A stretch of DNA of 64,000 bases from Streptomyces sp. NBC_01298 (GCF_035978755.1 NZ_CP108414.1:8680001-8744000), one strand, 5' to 3'. Numbered from the stretch's first letter, positions 50,008 through 59,188 are shown. Made by a program: numbers and translations. The notes: generated from the sequence alone by a model not told the origin.

Positions 50008-50721
50008 ATGCTCTCGGACATGATCGAACGGCTGCGGAACCTGCCACGCCCGCGCCGCACCCCCGTCTTCACCGCCGACTTCGCCTCTCCCGCCCAGTGG
50101 ATCGCCGGCCGCTCGTGGGCGTATCCCGACGGCGGCCCGGTCAACCCCGGCGACAACAAGCTGGACCACCTCACCGAAGACCCCGCCTACAGCCGCACCG
50201 GGACCTTCCGGGCGACACCGCGTCCCGACGGGAACTGGGACAGCGGGCTGCTCACCACCGAGGGCAGCGACGAGGGCTTCGAAGTGCGCACCGGAGACGT
50301 ACTGGAGGCCCGGGTGCGGCTGCCGGAGGGGCTCGGTGCCTGGCCGGCCATCTGGACCTGGCGCGACGGAGGCCAGGAGATCGACGTCTTCGAGTACCAC
50401 CCCGACAACCCGGACCTCCTCGAACTCTCCAACCACGTCCGGGAGGCGCACCGTTATCACCGTGACCCGGCGGTCCGGCCCGGAGCATGGATCGATCTGA
50501 AGGTCGAGTTCGGGAGGAGCTCGGTCATCTGGTGGGTCAACGGCGACCGGGTCTTCAGCGACGGCAGGGGAGTGGGGCGGAGCTGGTCCGCCCACCTGAT
50601 CGTCAACCTCTCCGTCTGCGCGGGCCGGTACCACCCCGCGCCGGAGCCCGGGGTCGCGGAACTGTCCTACGAGGTCTCCGGGCTACGGGTGTACCGCACG
50701 CGCCGAGGGTTGCTCCTCTGA
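50008..50721 (+). CDS. GH16-like concanavalin-fold protein (beta-glucanase type)
   Basis: A 237-residue beta-sandwich. GQEIDVFEYHP includes the family-16 signature E-I-D-x-F-E, with Glu124 and Glu129 as nucleophile and acid and Asp126 between, inside a typical AWPAIWTWRDGGQEIDVFEY strand pair; LKVEFGRSSVIWWVNGDRVF follows as usual. Family members cut beta-1,3/1,4-glucans, agars or related chains. Unusually, no signal peptide is visible, so export may be non-classical or the substrate intracellular. Start 50008 is uncertain; ATG 50020 is equally possible. Confidence 0.8.
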   Translation: MLSDMIERLRNLPRPRRTPVFTADFASPAQWIAGRSWAYPDGGPVNPGDNKLDHLTEDPAYSRTGTFRATPRPDGNWDSGLLTTEGSDEGFEVRTGDVLEARVRLPEGLGAWPAIWTWRDGGQEIDVFEYHPDNPDLLELSNHVREAHRYHRDPAVRPGAWIDLKVEFGRSSVIWWVNGDRVFSDGRGVGRSWSAHLIVNLSVCAGRYHPAPEPGVAELSYEVSGLRVYRTRRGLLL

Positions 50722-50750
50722 GGCGAGGAGGCGCCGGACTCCGGCAGGGC

Positions 50751-50782
50751 GGGAGTACGGGAGTACGGGAGTACGGGAGTAC
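50751..50782. repeat. Four perfect 8-bp tandem repeats
   Basis: GGGAGTAC repeated four times, followed by GGGCGATG, in the leader region between the GH16-like gene and the BNR-type pseudogene. Variation in copy number could change leader spacing. Confidence 0.9.
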
Positions 50783-50874
50783 GGGCGATGGGGGATCCCC
50801 ATCCGATGCGGCGGCGGCCGGTGGCCGGGAGGCGCCCTGGACGGTGAATCCGGGGTGCGTTAGCTTCCGGCGCC

Positions 50875-51959
50875 ATGAGACTTCTGGGAGTTGGCATGTG
50901 CGCCGCGGGGCTGCTGCTGGGGGTGGTGGCCGCCCCGGCGCAGGCCGCGGACGGGTCACGGGACCTGCGCGGTGCGCGCTGGGCGCTGAAGGAGACCGGC
51001 AAGGACGCCCGGTTCAGGGGACTGGCCGCCGTGAGCCGGTCCACGGCCTGGGTGGCCGGCTCGAAGGGGACCGTGCTGCGCACCTCCGACGGAGGCCGCA
51101 GCTGGCGCGACGTGTCACCGCCCGGGGCCGTCGCCGAGGGACTGGAACTGCGGGACATCGAGGCCTTCGACGGGCGGCGCGCCGTGGCCCTGTCCATCGG
51201 CGAGGGCGAGGCCTCCAGGGTGCTGCGCACCGAGGACGGCGGCGCCACGTGGACGGAGACCTTCCGCAATCCCGACCCGCGGGCCTTCTACGATTGCCTC
51301 ACCTTCTTCGACTCCCGCCACGGGCTCGCGATGAGCGACCCGGTGGACGGCAGGTTCCGCGTCCTGTCCACCGAGGACGGCGGCCGGAGCTGGCGGGTCC
51401 TGCCCGATGCCGGAATGCCGGACGCGCTGCCGGGCGAGGCGGGCTTCGCGGCGAGCGGCCAGTGCCTGGTGTCCGCCGGGCCGCGCGACGTCTGGCTGGC
51501 CACCGGCGGGGGCCCGGTCGCGCGGGTGCTGCACTCCGCGGACCGCGGGCTGACCTGGCGGGCAGCCGAGTCCACCCTCCCCGCGGGCGACCCGGCGCGC
51601 GGGGTCTTCGCCCTGGCCTTCAAGAACCGTACGAGGGGTCTGGCGGTCGGCGGCGACACCGCACCGGGCAGGCCTCCCCGCAGGCCGCGGCGGTGTCCTC
51701 GGACGCGGGCCGCACCTGGAGCCCGGCGTCGACCCCGCCGCCCGCCTACCGTTCGGGCGCGGCCTGGCTCCCGTACGGCGCCGGCACGGCCCTGGCGGTG
51801 GGCCCGACGGGCACGGACGTGACCCGGGACGGCGGACGCACCTGGCGCACGCTCGACCCGGGTTCCTTCGACACGGTCGCCTGCACGGCCGACGGCGGCT
51901 GCTGGGCGGCGGGGGAGAAGGGGCGCGTCGGCCGTCTGGAAGGGACGCGCAGGGGCTGA
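50875..51959 (+). pseudogene. Secreted BNR/Ycf48-like beta-propeller protein with a one-base frameshift
   Basis: From ATG 50875 a signal peptide (MRLLGVGMCAAGLLLGVVAAPAQA) leads into Asp-box repeats: LRTSDGGRSWRDV, LRTEDGGATWTET, LSTEDGGRSWRVL, LHSADRGLTWRAA. At about 51656 (GGCGACACCG) the reading shifts; in another frame the last repeats continue (VSSDAGRTWSPA, DVTRDGGRTWRTL) to the stop at 51959. One missing base (GACTACCGC expected) explains it. The intact protein would have about 361 residues. Either a recent mutation or a sequencing error; if translated, the product ends in about 55 unrelated residues. Confidence 0.85.
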
Positions 51960-51990
51960 CTCGCCGCCCTGCGTCACCCGCGGCCCTGCG

Positions 51991-53376
51991 TCACCCGCCG
52001 CCGTGCGCCGCGCGAAGGTGCGTCAGGTAGGCCTCGGGGTCGGGGCCGTGCGCCCGGTCCTGGGCTCCGCCCCGGACGTGCGCGAGGTCCCCGCCGGCGC
52101 CGATGCGGAGCATGGTGGTGGCCGCGTGGGAGGTGCCGGGGCGGCGTAGCGCGTCGGCGTCGACGACCGGGATGCCGGGCCCGAACATGGCCGTCGCCCG
52201 GGCCGCGGTGTCCGCCGGTGGCTGCCCGGTCCGGCGTCCGGCGACCGTGCGCAGGACGCGCCGACTGGCGAGGTGGGTCAGCACCACGGTCGGCGCGAGG
52301 CCCAGATGGCGCTCGGGGTCGTAGGGCTGGAAGGTGCCCGGGTGCGTGAAGGGGGTCCCGGTGGAGATCGTGGCGACGCCGGTGCCGACGATCGGAGTGG
52401 TGACCGTGAGCGGTACCCCGGTCTCCGCGGCCACCATCCGGGCGATGCCGGGCAGCCGCGTCAGATCCGGCGCGCTCCACCACGGCTCGCAGTCCGGCCC
52501 CAGGACGTACGAGGCCTTGGCCCGGTCGTGCGCGAGCAGGAAGAGCAGTTGTTCGGTGGCGACCATGCCGCTGCGCTCAGCCATGCCCAGCCAGGAACAG
52601 GCGGCGACCCGCGCCCCGCTCTCGAGGGCGGCCAGGGTGTTGGCGAGGCCCAGGCCGAGGTCGTTGTGGAGGTGCGAGACCAGGACCGTGTCCGGACCGG
52701 CACCGGCGGCCACCCGCCGGAACAGGTCCCGGGTCTGGCCGGGCAGCAGGTCGCCGACGGTGTCCGCCAGCACGATCGTGGCCGCCCCCTGCGCCGTCAT
52801 CCGGCCGGCGAACTCGGCCACCAGGGCGTGGTCCGCGCGCGGCGCGTCCACCAGGCACACGTCCACCGCCGTGTCGCCGGCGCGGTCCACGGCCTCCTTG
52901 ACCACGTCCAGGCCCCGGTCCAGGGCCGTGCGGGCGTCACTGTGCACCAGGGCGCGGGCCGTGGCCTCCGAGGCGGCCACGATCACCATGACCCGCCCGT
53001 GCGCCGCACCGCGTACCGCGCTCAGCGCCAGCCGCACGTCCTCCACCGTGCCCCGGCAGATCGCGGACGGGCTCACCGATTCCTGCGCCTCCAGGGCGAC
53101 TTGTCGGGTCGCCTCGAATTCCTGACCGCACACGGAGGGGAATCCCGCGGCGAAGACCACGTGCCGGGGGCCGTCGGACCCGAACACCGCCCCCTGTGCG
53201 CGGGCGAGCCGCACACGGAAACCGGCACTCATCAAGGTCTTCGCCTGCGCGCCGTCCCGCGCCGACTCCTCGAAGAGCACGACCCGTCCGGCACCGGCCG
53301 ACTCCCGCACCACGTCCACGCCGCTCCCACCCGCACGCGCACCCGCAGTCACGCCCGCACCCCCGCCCGCACCCAC
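51991..53376 (-). CDS. DRE-TIM metallolyase (HMG-CoA lyase / homocitrate-synthase-like)
   Basis: About 461 residues if GTG 53376 is used; the start is uncertain because homology begins near VVLFEESARDGAQAK. That segment is the RDGxQ catalytic motif of the HMGL-like family; SHLHNDLGLGLANTLAALESG gives the metal-binding HxH, and ACSWLGMAERSGMVAT the loop matching GxGER. The family condenses or splits alpha-keto acids with acyl-CoA using a divalent metal. The residues after about 300 are atypical, so the reaction is unassigned. Divergent from a methyltransferase, which may act on its product. Confidence 0.78.
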   Translation of the reverse strand: MGAGGGAGVTAGARAGGSGVDVVRESAGAGRVVLFEESARDGAQAKTLMSAGFRVRLARAQGAVFGSDGPRHVVFAAGFPSVCGQEFEATRQVALEAQESVSPSAICRGTVEDVRLALSAVRGAAHGRVMVIVAASEATARALVHSDARTALDRGLDVVKEAVDRAGDTAVDVCLVDAPRADHALVAEFAGRMTAQGAATIVLADTVGDLLPGQTRDLFRRVAAGAGPDTVLVSHLHNDLGLGLANTLAALESGARVAACSWLGMAERSGMVATEQLLFLLAHDRAKASYVLGPDCEPWWSAPDLTRLPGIARMVAAETGVPLTVTTPIVGTGVATISTGTPFTHPGTFQPYDPERHLGLAPTVVLTHLASRRVLRTVAGRRTGQPPADTAARATAMFGPGIPVVDADALRRPGTSHAATTMLRIGAGGDLAHVRGGAQDRAHGPDPEAYLTHLRAAHGGG

Positions 53377-53556
53377 GTCCGACAACGCCCAAGCCCCCTT
53401 TTCAACGCGGTACTTGAGCGTCCGCGCGCGGCTGTGGAGATCCACTGGGAGAGATCGTACGGTGCACGGCATCCGCGGATGTGCCGTACACGAATGTTCG
53501 GATCCGTGATCGAAATCGAGATGCGCACGGCCCCCGCGGGCTGGCAGGGTGCCCCG

Positions 53557-54294
53557 GTGAACCGTGAACAGATCTCCAGGATCGCCCATGCCGACCACCC
53601 GATAAAATCGCCGCTCGACGACGACTCGGTACGCCGCCTGCTGGAACGGGGCCTGCCGCGCGGCGACGAGCGCGTGCTCGATCTCGGATGCGGCACCGCG
53701 GAATGGCTGCTGCGCGCCCTGACCACCCACCCGGAGCTGCACGCCGAGGGGGTCGACGTCTCCGAGGACGCCCTGGCGCAGGCCCACGAGGCGGCGGTCC
53801 GCCTCGGCGTCCGGGACCGGCTGGTCCTGCACCACCAGGAGGCCGCGGACTTCGTCTCCGCGCGGCCGTTCGACCTGGTGCTCAACGTCGGGTCCACGCA
53901 TGCCTTCGGTGGTCTGCTGCCCACCCTCGCCGGCGCGGGCAAGCACCTGGCCCCCGGCGGCCGGGTCCTGATCGGCGAGGGATTCTGGGATCGCTCCCCG
54001 TCCCCGGAAGCCGTCGAACTCTTCGGGGAGCAGGCCGATCTGGCGACCACCGTGGACCAGGTCGTCACCGACGGGTGGACCCCCGTCCACGGGCACGTCA
54101 GCACGCGCCGCGAACTGGACGACTACGAATGGGCCTGCTGGGGGTCACTCGCCTCCTGGGCCCTGGACCGCCCCGCCGATCCGGACAGCGAGCAGGTGCT
54201 GGCCACGGCCACCGCCCGCCGCACCGAATGGCTGCGCACCTACCGGGACACCTGGGGCTTCGTCTCCCTGGTCCTGCGCCGGACTTCGGGCTGA
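53557..54294 (+). CDS. Class I SAM-dependent methyltransferase
   Basis: A 245-residue cytosolic methyltransferase. VLDLGCGTAEWLL (about residues 46-58) binds SAM, GVDVSEDALAQAHEAAVRLGV is motif II, and LAGAGKHLAPGGRVLIGEGFW follows. GTG 53557 was chosen because the conserved start NREQISRIAHADHPIKSPL begins there; upstream ATG codons at 53521 lack homology. The acceptor is unknown. It is divergent from the DRE-TIM lyase gene. Confidence 0.88.
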   Translation: MNREQISRIAHADHPIKSPLDDDSVRRLLERGLPRGDERVLDLGCGTAEWLLRALTTHPELHAEGVDVSEDALAQAHEAAVRLGVRDRLVLHHQEAADFVSARPFDLVLNVGSTHAFGGLLPTLAGAGKHLAPGGRVLIGEGFWDRSPSPEAVELFGEQADLATTVDQVVTDGWTPVHGHVSTRRELDDYEWACWGSLASWALDRPADPDSEQVLATATARRTEWLRTYRDTWGFVSLVLRRTSG

Positions 54295-54313
54295 AGGGTC
54301 CCGCCCGGCGGCG

Positions 54314-55000
54314 TCACACGTAGGCGACCGTGACCTCCCGGAAGCCCAGGGACCGGAGCAGGCCCTCCAGCATCGTGGTGGTGTTCTTCTCCGTGCGCTC
54401 CGCGAGGCCGCTGTCGCGGGCGGCGTCCGTGATGTGCTGAACGGCCAAGCGCTGTACGGCCTGTTCACCGGCCGGATTGTCGGTGAACAGGTCGCCCAGC
54501 CGGTCGAGCAGCCCCCGCTGCTTGGACACGGCGTACGAGCGGTCCAGGTCCAGCGCGGCCGTCCCGAGGACGGCGTGGGGCAGCCGGAGCGAAACCTTGG
54601 TGCGCTCCTCGTCGACGGTGACGGCCTGCTCGCCGAGCCCGCCCAGATCCACGTAGCCGCTCACGGAACCGGCCCCGACGTAGAGGGTCCGGGTTCCCCG
54701 GACGGAGTCCGGCAGGAAGGCGGCGTCCTTCTCCAGGTCCACCACGACCTGGAAGTTCCCGGCGGCGCCTTCGTAACGGTGCATGTCCTGAATGGACTTG
54801 AGCAGGACCGGACCCGAACGGTCCACGGTGTCCTGGCGGAACAGATCGCCGAAGCCGGGCAGCAGACTGAACCGGCCGGCGAGCAGCAGGACCACCCCCA
54901 GTACCACCAGCCCACCGACGGCCCGTCCCCACCACGGCAGCCGCCGCGGCTCTCTTCGCGGTGCGGGTTGGCGCTCCGCGTCGTGCGCTGAGTTGTCCAT
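54314..55000 (-). CDS. DUF4230 membrane-anchored protein
   Basis: A 228-residue protein with one N-terminal TM helix (WWGRAVGGLVVLGVVLLLAGRF, residues 23-44) and an extracytoplasmic DUF4230 domain: GPVLLKSIQDMHRYEGAAGNFQVVVDLEKD, TLYVGAGSVSGYVDLGGL, VSLRLPHAVLGTAALD. The family is common in actinobacteria; function unknown. ATG 55000. It follows the TIM-barrel gene by 53 bases on the same strand and may share its transcript. Confidence 0.86.
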   Translation of the reverse strand: MDNSAHDAERQPAPRREPRRLPWWGRAVGGLVVLGVVLLLAGRFSLLPGFGDLFRQDTVDRSGPVLLKSIQDMHRYEGAAGNFQVVVDLEKDAAFLPDSVRGTRTLYVGAGSVSGYVDLGGLGEQAVTVDEERTKVSLRLPHAVLGTAALDLDRSYAVSKQRGLLDRLGDLFTDNPAGEQAVQRLAVQHITDAARDSGLAERTEKNTTTMLEGLLRSLGFREVTVAYV

Positions 55001-55053
55001 GCCTTGCGGATGCCCGCCCCGCGCGGCCCCACTCCCCGGATCCGGCGTCAGGG

Positions 55054-55983
55054 TTACCAGGCGCCGCCCGCCGCGGCTTCGGCGTGGGCCGCGCGGCCGG
55101 GGGCGAAGGACATGCGGTTCCAGGTGTGGCGGCGGCCGCGGATGGCCACCGAGTAGGCGTACATGACCTCGGGGTCGCACATGCCGGGAAGGTAGGAGTC
55201 GCCGAAGTGGTGGGCGTCGAAGCCGGCTTCCTTGGCGTTGAGGGCGAGCTGCGGCACCACGTTCGCGTGGGAGCCCTCCTGGCTGGTGCCGATGGCGCCC
55301 ATGACGATCGCGCCCGCGTCCTGGACCGCGGCGACGGCCGTCGCGGCCAGCTCGCGGGTCATGCCGGGCAGGGTGCCCGGCAGCGGAGCGACGACGCCGT
55401 CCGCCCCGGCGTCCACGAGGGCGGTCAGCCGCGCGGGGGTGACGCGTTCGGGGCAGCCCGCGTGGTGCATCTTGCCGGACCACAGGGCCGCCTCGTCACC
55501 GAGACCCTTGCGCAGTTCCTCGGTGACCCGGGCCATGCCGCCGTAGGTGCCGCCCGTACCGGGGTTGGCGGTGATGCACAGCAGCGCGGCGCCCATGTCG
55601 ACGAGGCGCCGGGCGTGCTCGGAGGTGGCTCGGCGGATCTCCGGGACGTCGCCGGGCTCCAGGTTCACGCCCACGGGGCGGCCGATCAGGCGGGCGAGAT
55701 CGGTGAAGGAGGTGAAGGTACCGAGGCCGGGCATGACGAGCCGCTCCCCGTCCCAGGCCCGCTCGATGAGGTTGAGGATGACGATGTCGGCGCCGAAGGC
55801 GGCCACCAGCTCGGCGTTGTGCACACCGCGCCCGTCCGGGTGCGGGGAGAGCGCGGCGCGCTCGGCGAAGACCTCGGCCACCATGGTCCGGCCCTCGGCG
55901 GCGGCCACCGCCCGGGTCAGCTCGCGGCCGCGCAGGGCGGAGAGAGCGTCGCGGTCGAGGTCGAGGATGCGCTGAGTGGTCAT
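55054..55983 (-). CDS. TIM-barrel protein of the PEP-hydrolase-like / DUF7916 type
   Basis: A 309-residue protein with a barrel-like pattern: MVAEVFAERAAL, GADIVILNLIERAWDG, RPVGVNLEPGDVPEIRRATSEHAR, GAALLCITANPGTGGT, GADGVVAPLPGTLPGMTRELA and NAKEAGFDAHHFGDSYLPGM. This fits actinobacterial proteins usually annotated as phosphoenolpyruvate hydrolase-like or DUF7916. I cannot name the reaction; phosphorylated small molecules are plausible because Gly-rich loops end the strands. Confidence 0.65.
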   Translation of the reverse strand: MTTQRILDLDRDALSALRGRELTRAVAAAEGRTMVAEVFAERAALSPHPDGRGVHNAELVAAFGADIVILNLIERAWDGERLVMPGLGTFTSFTDLARLIGRPVGVNLEPGDVPEIRRATSEHARRLVDMGAALLCITANPGTGGTYGGMARVTEELRKGLGDEAALWSGKMHHAGCPERVTPARLTALVDAGADGVVAPLPGTLPGMTRELAATAVAAVQDAGAIVMGAIGTSQEGSHANVVPQLALNAKEAGFDAHHFGDSYLPGMCDPEVMYAYSVAIRGRRHTWNRMSFAPGRAAHAEAAAGGAW

Positions 55984-56378
55984 GCCTACGACCCTAGCCA
56001 CGCCGAGCCCGGTCCCCGCCCCGCCGATGGTCCCCCCGAGAGGGCCCTTGGCCCCTGACCCAGCCCCCTCCCGTCCATACGACCCCTGCGCCACCCCCGC
56101 CCCTACGACGCCCGGCGCCAAGCGGCCCGCCTGCGGAGTCCGGGCGTGCCGAGTCTGTCCGTGTCGCGCCTGTGGACTCGCCTGCGGCGATTCCGCGCGA
56201 TGCCCGTCGGGACCGCCCGCCCGGTCGCGGGGGAGGCGGGCCGGTTCCGGGCGGCGGGTCTGCGCCGGTGGAGGAGGAGCGAGGCAATTAAGGTTCACGG
56301 CCGCGGGCACCACGAACCGAACGCCCCTCCCGACCGGGAAGATTTGACCCGGTCTGCGCCGTCGAGCAAGGTCGGGGC
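55984..56378. other. Intergenic region without recognisable gene
   Basis: A 395-base gap between divergent genes. Reading frames here are Pro/Arg-rich shadows. The only AT-rich patch is at about 56282-56300 (GAGGCAATTAAGG), a possible promoter element for the mutarotase gene. Confidence 0.35.
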
Positions 56379-57284
56379 ATGGATCAGATCTTCGAGAAGT
56401 TCCGGACCCTGCCCGTCGAGGAGCAGCTCTCCCCGGCCCTCACCCGCCGCAGGTACGCGGACTTCCCCGTTCTCGTCGTGGACCACCCGCGCGCCGGACA
56501 GGCGTGCGTGAGCCTCCAGGGCGGACAACTGGTCACCTGGCGACCTGCCGCCGCCCGTTCCGACGACCCGGGCGTGCTGTGGTCCGCCGACCCGGACCTG
56601 TGGCGGCGCGGAACGGCCGTGCGCGGCGGCGTCCCGCTGTGCTGGCCGTGGTTCGGCCCGAACGGCCCCGCCGGCTCGCCCTCGCACGGGTTCGCGCGGA
56701 CCAGCGACTGGGAGCTGACGGCATGGGAGGACGACGCCGACCGGGTCGTCGTGGAATGCACGCTGCGTCCCTCGCCGGCGACCCGCGCCGTGTGGCCCGA
56801 GGAGTTCGTCCTCGTGGCGCGGTACACCCTGACCGACACCTGCCTCATCGAGATCGAGGACCGCGGCGACCACACCGCCACCGCCGCGCTCCACACCTAC
56901 GTACGCATCGGCGACCTCGGCCGGGCCCACCTCGCGGGCCTCGGCCCCGAACACACCGACGGGCTCACCCGGCGCCACTACGAGGACGAGGACGGCACGC
57001 TGACCCCCGTGGACCACGTCGAGCGGTTCCAGACCGCGCCGGCGCCCGTCACGACGGTGCGCGACGAGGTACTGGGAAGGATCGTCGCCCTCACCCACCA
57101 CGACCACAGCGACGTGGTGGTCTGGAACCCGGGCGCGGAACTCGCCCGGGGCATGGCCGACGTCGCGCCGCGGGAACACCTGCGCTTCCTGTGCGCGGAG
57201 ACCGCCCGGGTGGGCCGCCCGCTGGTGGCGCGAGAGGGGCGGCCGGGCCGGCTGGCGGTGGAGCTTCGGATGACGGAGCACTGA
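56379..57284 (+). CDS. D-hexose-6-phosphate mutarotase (YeaD family)
   Basis: A 301-residue aldose-1-epimerase-fold protein. RGGVPLCWPWFGPNG, SPSHGFARTSDWEL (catalytic His), and ALHTYVRIGDLGRAHLAGL are the YeaD/GlcE signature segments; the catalytic Glu lies near the C-terminal EHLRFLCAETA. It interconverts alpha and beta anomers of glucose-6-phosphate in the cytosol. ATG 56379 is the natural start. It converges on the beta-lactamase gene across a hairpin. Confidence 0.9.
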   Translation: MDQIFEKFRTLPVEEQLSPALTRRRYADFPVLVVDHPRAGQACVSLQGGQLVTWRPAAARSDDPGVLWSADPDLWRRGTAVRGGVPLCWPWFGPNGPAGSPSHGFARTSDWELTAWEDDADRVVVECTLRPSPATRAVWPEEFVLVARYTLTDTCLIEIEDRGDHTATAALHTYVRIGDLGRAHLAGLGPEHTDGLTRRHYEDEDGTLTPVDHVERFQTAPAPVTTVRDEVLGRIVALTHHDHSDVVVWNPGAELARGMADVAPREHLRFLCAETARVGRPLVAREGRPGRLAVELRMTEH

Positions 57285-57302
57285 GAGCGGGGCATCCCGC
57301 TC
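57285..57302. terminator. Bidirectional hairpin between mutarotase and beta-lactamase genes
   Basis: GAGCGGG, four bases, CCCGCTC, directly after the mutarotase stop and 22 bases after the beta-lactamase stop in its direction. Confidence 0.65.
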
Positions 57303-57323
57303 CGGGAGCGCCTCGGGCCCGGG

Positions 57324-58250
57324 TCAGTTCCCGGTCAGCGCGGCGGCGAGGAGCGCGGCGGTCCGGGCGATGAGGGGGTTGTCGGGCGCGGCGCCGGGAT
57401 CGGGCTTGGTCGTCAGGACGGCGATGACGAGGGGTGCCCGGCCGGGGGGCCAGGCGATGGCCACGTCATTGTTGGTCCCGTAGGAGCCCGCGCCCGTCTT
57501 GTCCGCCACGGTCCAGCCCCCCGGCAGCCCGGCCCGCAGCCGCTCGCCGCCCGTGGTGTTGCCGAGCAGCCAGCCGGTGAGCCGCCGCCGGTCCGCCGCC
57601 CCGAGGGCGGTCCCGAGGGTGAGCCGTTCGTAGGTCCGCCCGATGGCGTACGGGGTGGTGGTGTCGGTGACCCGCCCGGGCTCGGCGCTGTTCAGCTCCG
57701 GTTCCCAGCGGTCCAGGCGGGTGCTCGTGTCCCCGGTGGAGCGGGCGAAGCGGGTGACGGCGGCGGGACCGCCGAGCTCGCGCAGCAGGAGGTTGGCGGC
57801 GGCGTTGTCGCTGAAGCGGATCGTGGCATCGCTCAGCTCCCCGATCGTCATCCCGCGGGCGAGGTTCTCCGGCAGGCCCGTGATCGGCGCGTGCCCGGAC
57901 GCGGTCGTCTCCTGGGCGGTGTAGCGGACGCGCTTGGCCAGGAACTCCCCGTCCCGGTCGAGGTCGCGCAGTACGGCGGCCACGGCCAGGGTCTTGAAGA
58001 CCGAGCAGAGCGGGAAGCGCTCCTGTGCCCGGTAGGCCACGGTGCGGCCGGTGGCGGTGTCGCGGGCGTACACGCCCAGGCGGGCGGAGTGATCCCGCTC
58101 CAGCTCCGCCAGCCGGCGCGCCACGGCGCCGCTGCCGGAGCCGCTCGCGGCGAACGCGCCGCCGCCCGCCGGCAGCGAGGCCGCCAGCGCCGCTCCGGCT
58201 CCGAGGGCCAGCAGGGTGCGTCGGGACGGGCTCTTCCCTGTGTTGTTCAC
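57324..58250 (-). CDS. Class A beta-lactamase with Tat signal
   Basis: A 308-residue serine beta-lactamase. SRRTLLALGAGAALAASL near residue 9 is a twin-arginine signal, so the enzyme is exported folded. Active-site motifs are complete: SxxK as SVFK (83-86), SDN (147-149), ExxLN (183-187) and KTG (251-253). It hydrolyses penicillins and probably some cephalosporins outside the cell. GTG 58250 puts the RR pair close to the N-terminus as expected. Streptomyces class A enzymes are usually chromosomal and constitutive; no ampR-like gene is next to it. Confidence 0.95.
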   Translation of the reverse strand: MNNTGKSPSRRTLLALGAGAALAASLPAGGGAFAASGSGSGAVARRLAELERDHSARLGVYARDTATGRTVAYRAQERFPLCSVFKTLAVAAVLRDLDRDGEFLAKRVRYTAQETTASGHAPITGLPENLARGMTIGELSDATIRFSDNAAANLLLRELGGPAAVTRFARSTGDTSTRLDRWEPELNSAEPGRVTDTTTPYAIGRTYERLTLGTALGAADRRRLTGWLLGNTTGGERLRAGLPGGWTVADKTGAGSYGTNNDVAIAWPPGRAPLVIAVLTTKPDPGAAPDNPLIARTAALLAAALTGN

Positions 58251-58758
58251 GGTCGTCGTCCTCTTCCTCTCCGGACCAAGATCTCCACCTTGTCCCACGC
58301 GTGTCCCGTGGCGATGGTTCCAAACGGATGCGCGGTACGTGGCCTTCGATCCGGGGGCCGAAAAGCGTCCTCGCCTTCCGCCGAGAGGGGTACGAGCGGG
58401 CACGGAGGGTGAGATCCGGGCCTCGTGGCGGTGACCCGCCCCACAGGACCTAGGTCACATACGAGGCGGGATAGTAGTCCTTGAACGTCCCTTAGCCACC
58501 CCCACCCGTGGGCCCTCACCAGCGGTGATGCCCACCCGCCCCGCAGGGGGCCGTTGCGCCCCGGCTGCGAGGACCACTAGTAAGAGGGGTCGTTGCCAGC
58601 CGCCCCGGACCCCCGTAGAACTGGATGAGTCGCAGGGCGGACGGAGATCCCCCGGATCCCCGCTCCCGCCGACGATCCCCTCTCCTTCACGTGAGTGGCT
58701 CACGCATGCTCCGGCATGTCCGCTGCGGCAGTCCTTGTCCCCGTCGAAAGGTCCGTCC
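58251..58758. other. Divergent promoter region upstream of beta-lactamase and SLT gene
   Basis: 508 bases with no gene. Holds GACCTAGGTC, a 10-bp palindrome at 58447-58456, a good vegetative promoter at 58593-58621, and a hairpin GTGAG-tgg-CTCAC in the leader at about 58692. I looked for a cyclic-di-AMP (ydaO) riboswitch, common ahead of secreted cell-wall genes, and did not find its conserved core. Confidence 0.45.
58593..58621 (+). promoter_or_regulatory. Probable vegetative promoter of the SLT-domain gene
   Basis: -35 TTGCCA (58593-58598), 17-base spacer, -10 TAGAAC (58616-58621), giving transcription near 58628 and a leader of about 130 bases before GTG 58759. Confidence 0.6.
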
Positions 58759-59163
58759 GTGTCCAACGTCGTCATCCGCCGCATCGCCGCTTCGAAGAAG
58801 ACCCTCGCGGGTACCGTCCTCGCCCTGGGTGTCGCCGGTTCCATGCTGGCCGCGGTTCCCGCGCAGGCCTCCCCGATGAGTGCCAAGGCGATCGCCCAGC
58901 AGATGATCAAGGACCCGGCTCAGTTCGCGGCGTTCAACAACATCGTTTCCCGTGAGAGCGGCTGGGACCACACCGCCACGAACTCCTCCTCGGGCGCCTA
59001 CGGCCTGGTCCAGGCCCTGCCGGCCTCGAAGATGGCCTCGGCGGGCTCGGACTGGAAGACCAACCCGGCCACCCAGATCAAGTGGGGCCTGGACTACATG
59101 AACTCCCGCTACGGCAGCCCCGCCGGCGCCTGGACCTTCTGGCAGAACCACCACTGGTACTAA
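58759..59163 (+). CDS. Secreted SLT-type lytic transglycosylase-like protein
   Basis: A 134-residue exported protein. Residues 1-38 are a signal peptide ending AQAS. The mature part has NIVSRESGWDHTATNSSSGAYGLVQALPASKM, the transglycosylase SLT motif with catalytic Glu66, and ends GAWTFWQNHHWY, typical of actinobacterial small SLT proteins. It cuts peptidoglycan glycan strands during growth or spore germination. GTG 58759 follows AAAGG. A T-tailed terminator follows. Confidence 0.92.
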   Translation: MSNVVIRRIAASKKTLAGTVLALGVAGSMLAAVPAQASPMSAKAIAQQMIKDPAQFAAFNNIVSRESGWDHTATNSSSGAYGLVQALPASKMASAGSDWKTNPATQIKWGLDYMNSRYGSPAGAWTFWQNHHWY

Positions 59164-59188
59164 ACCACCAGCGGAACGCGGGGACACG

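Noticed and set aside
58480..58758. Cyclic-di-AMP (ydaO) riboswitch ahead of the SLT gene
   Set aside because: Expected from Streptomyces rpf/SLT leaders, but the conserved GGGGAGCC-type core and pseudoknot segments are not visible.
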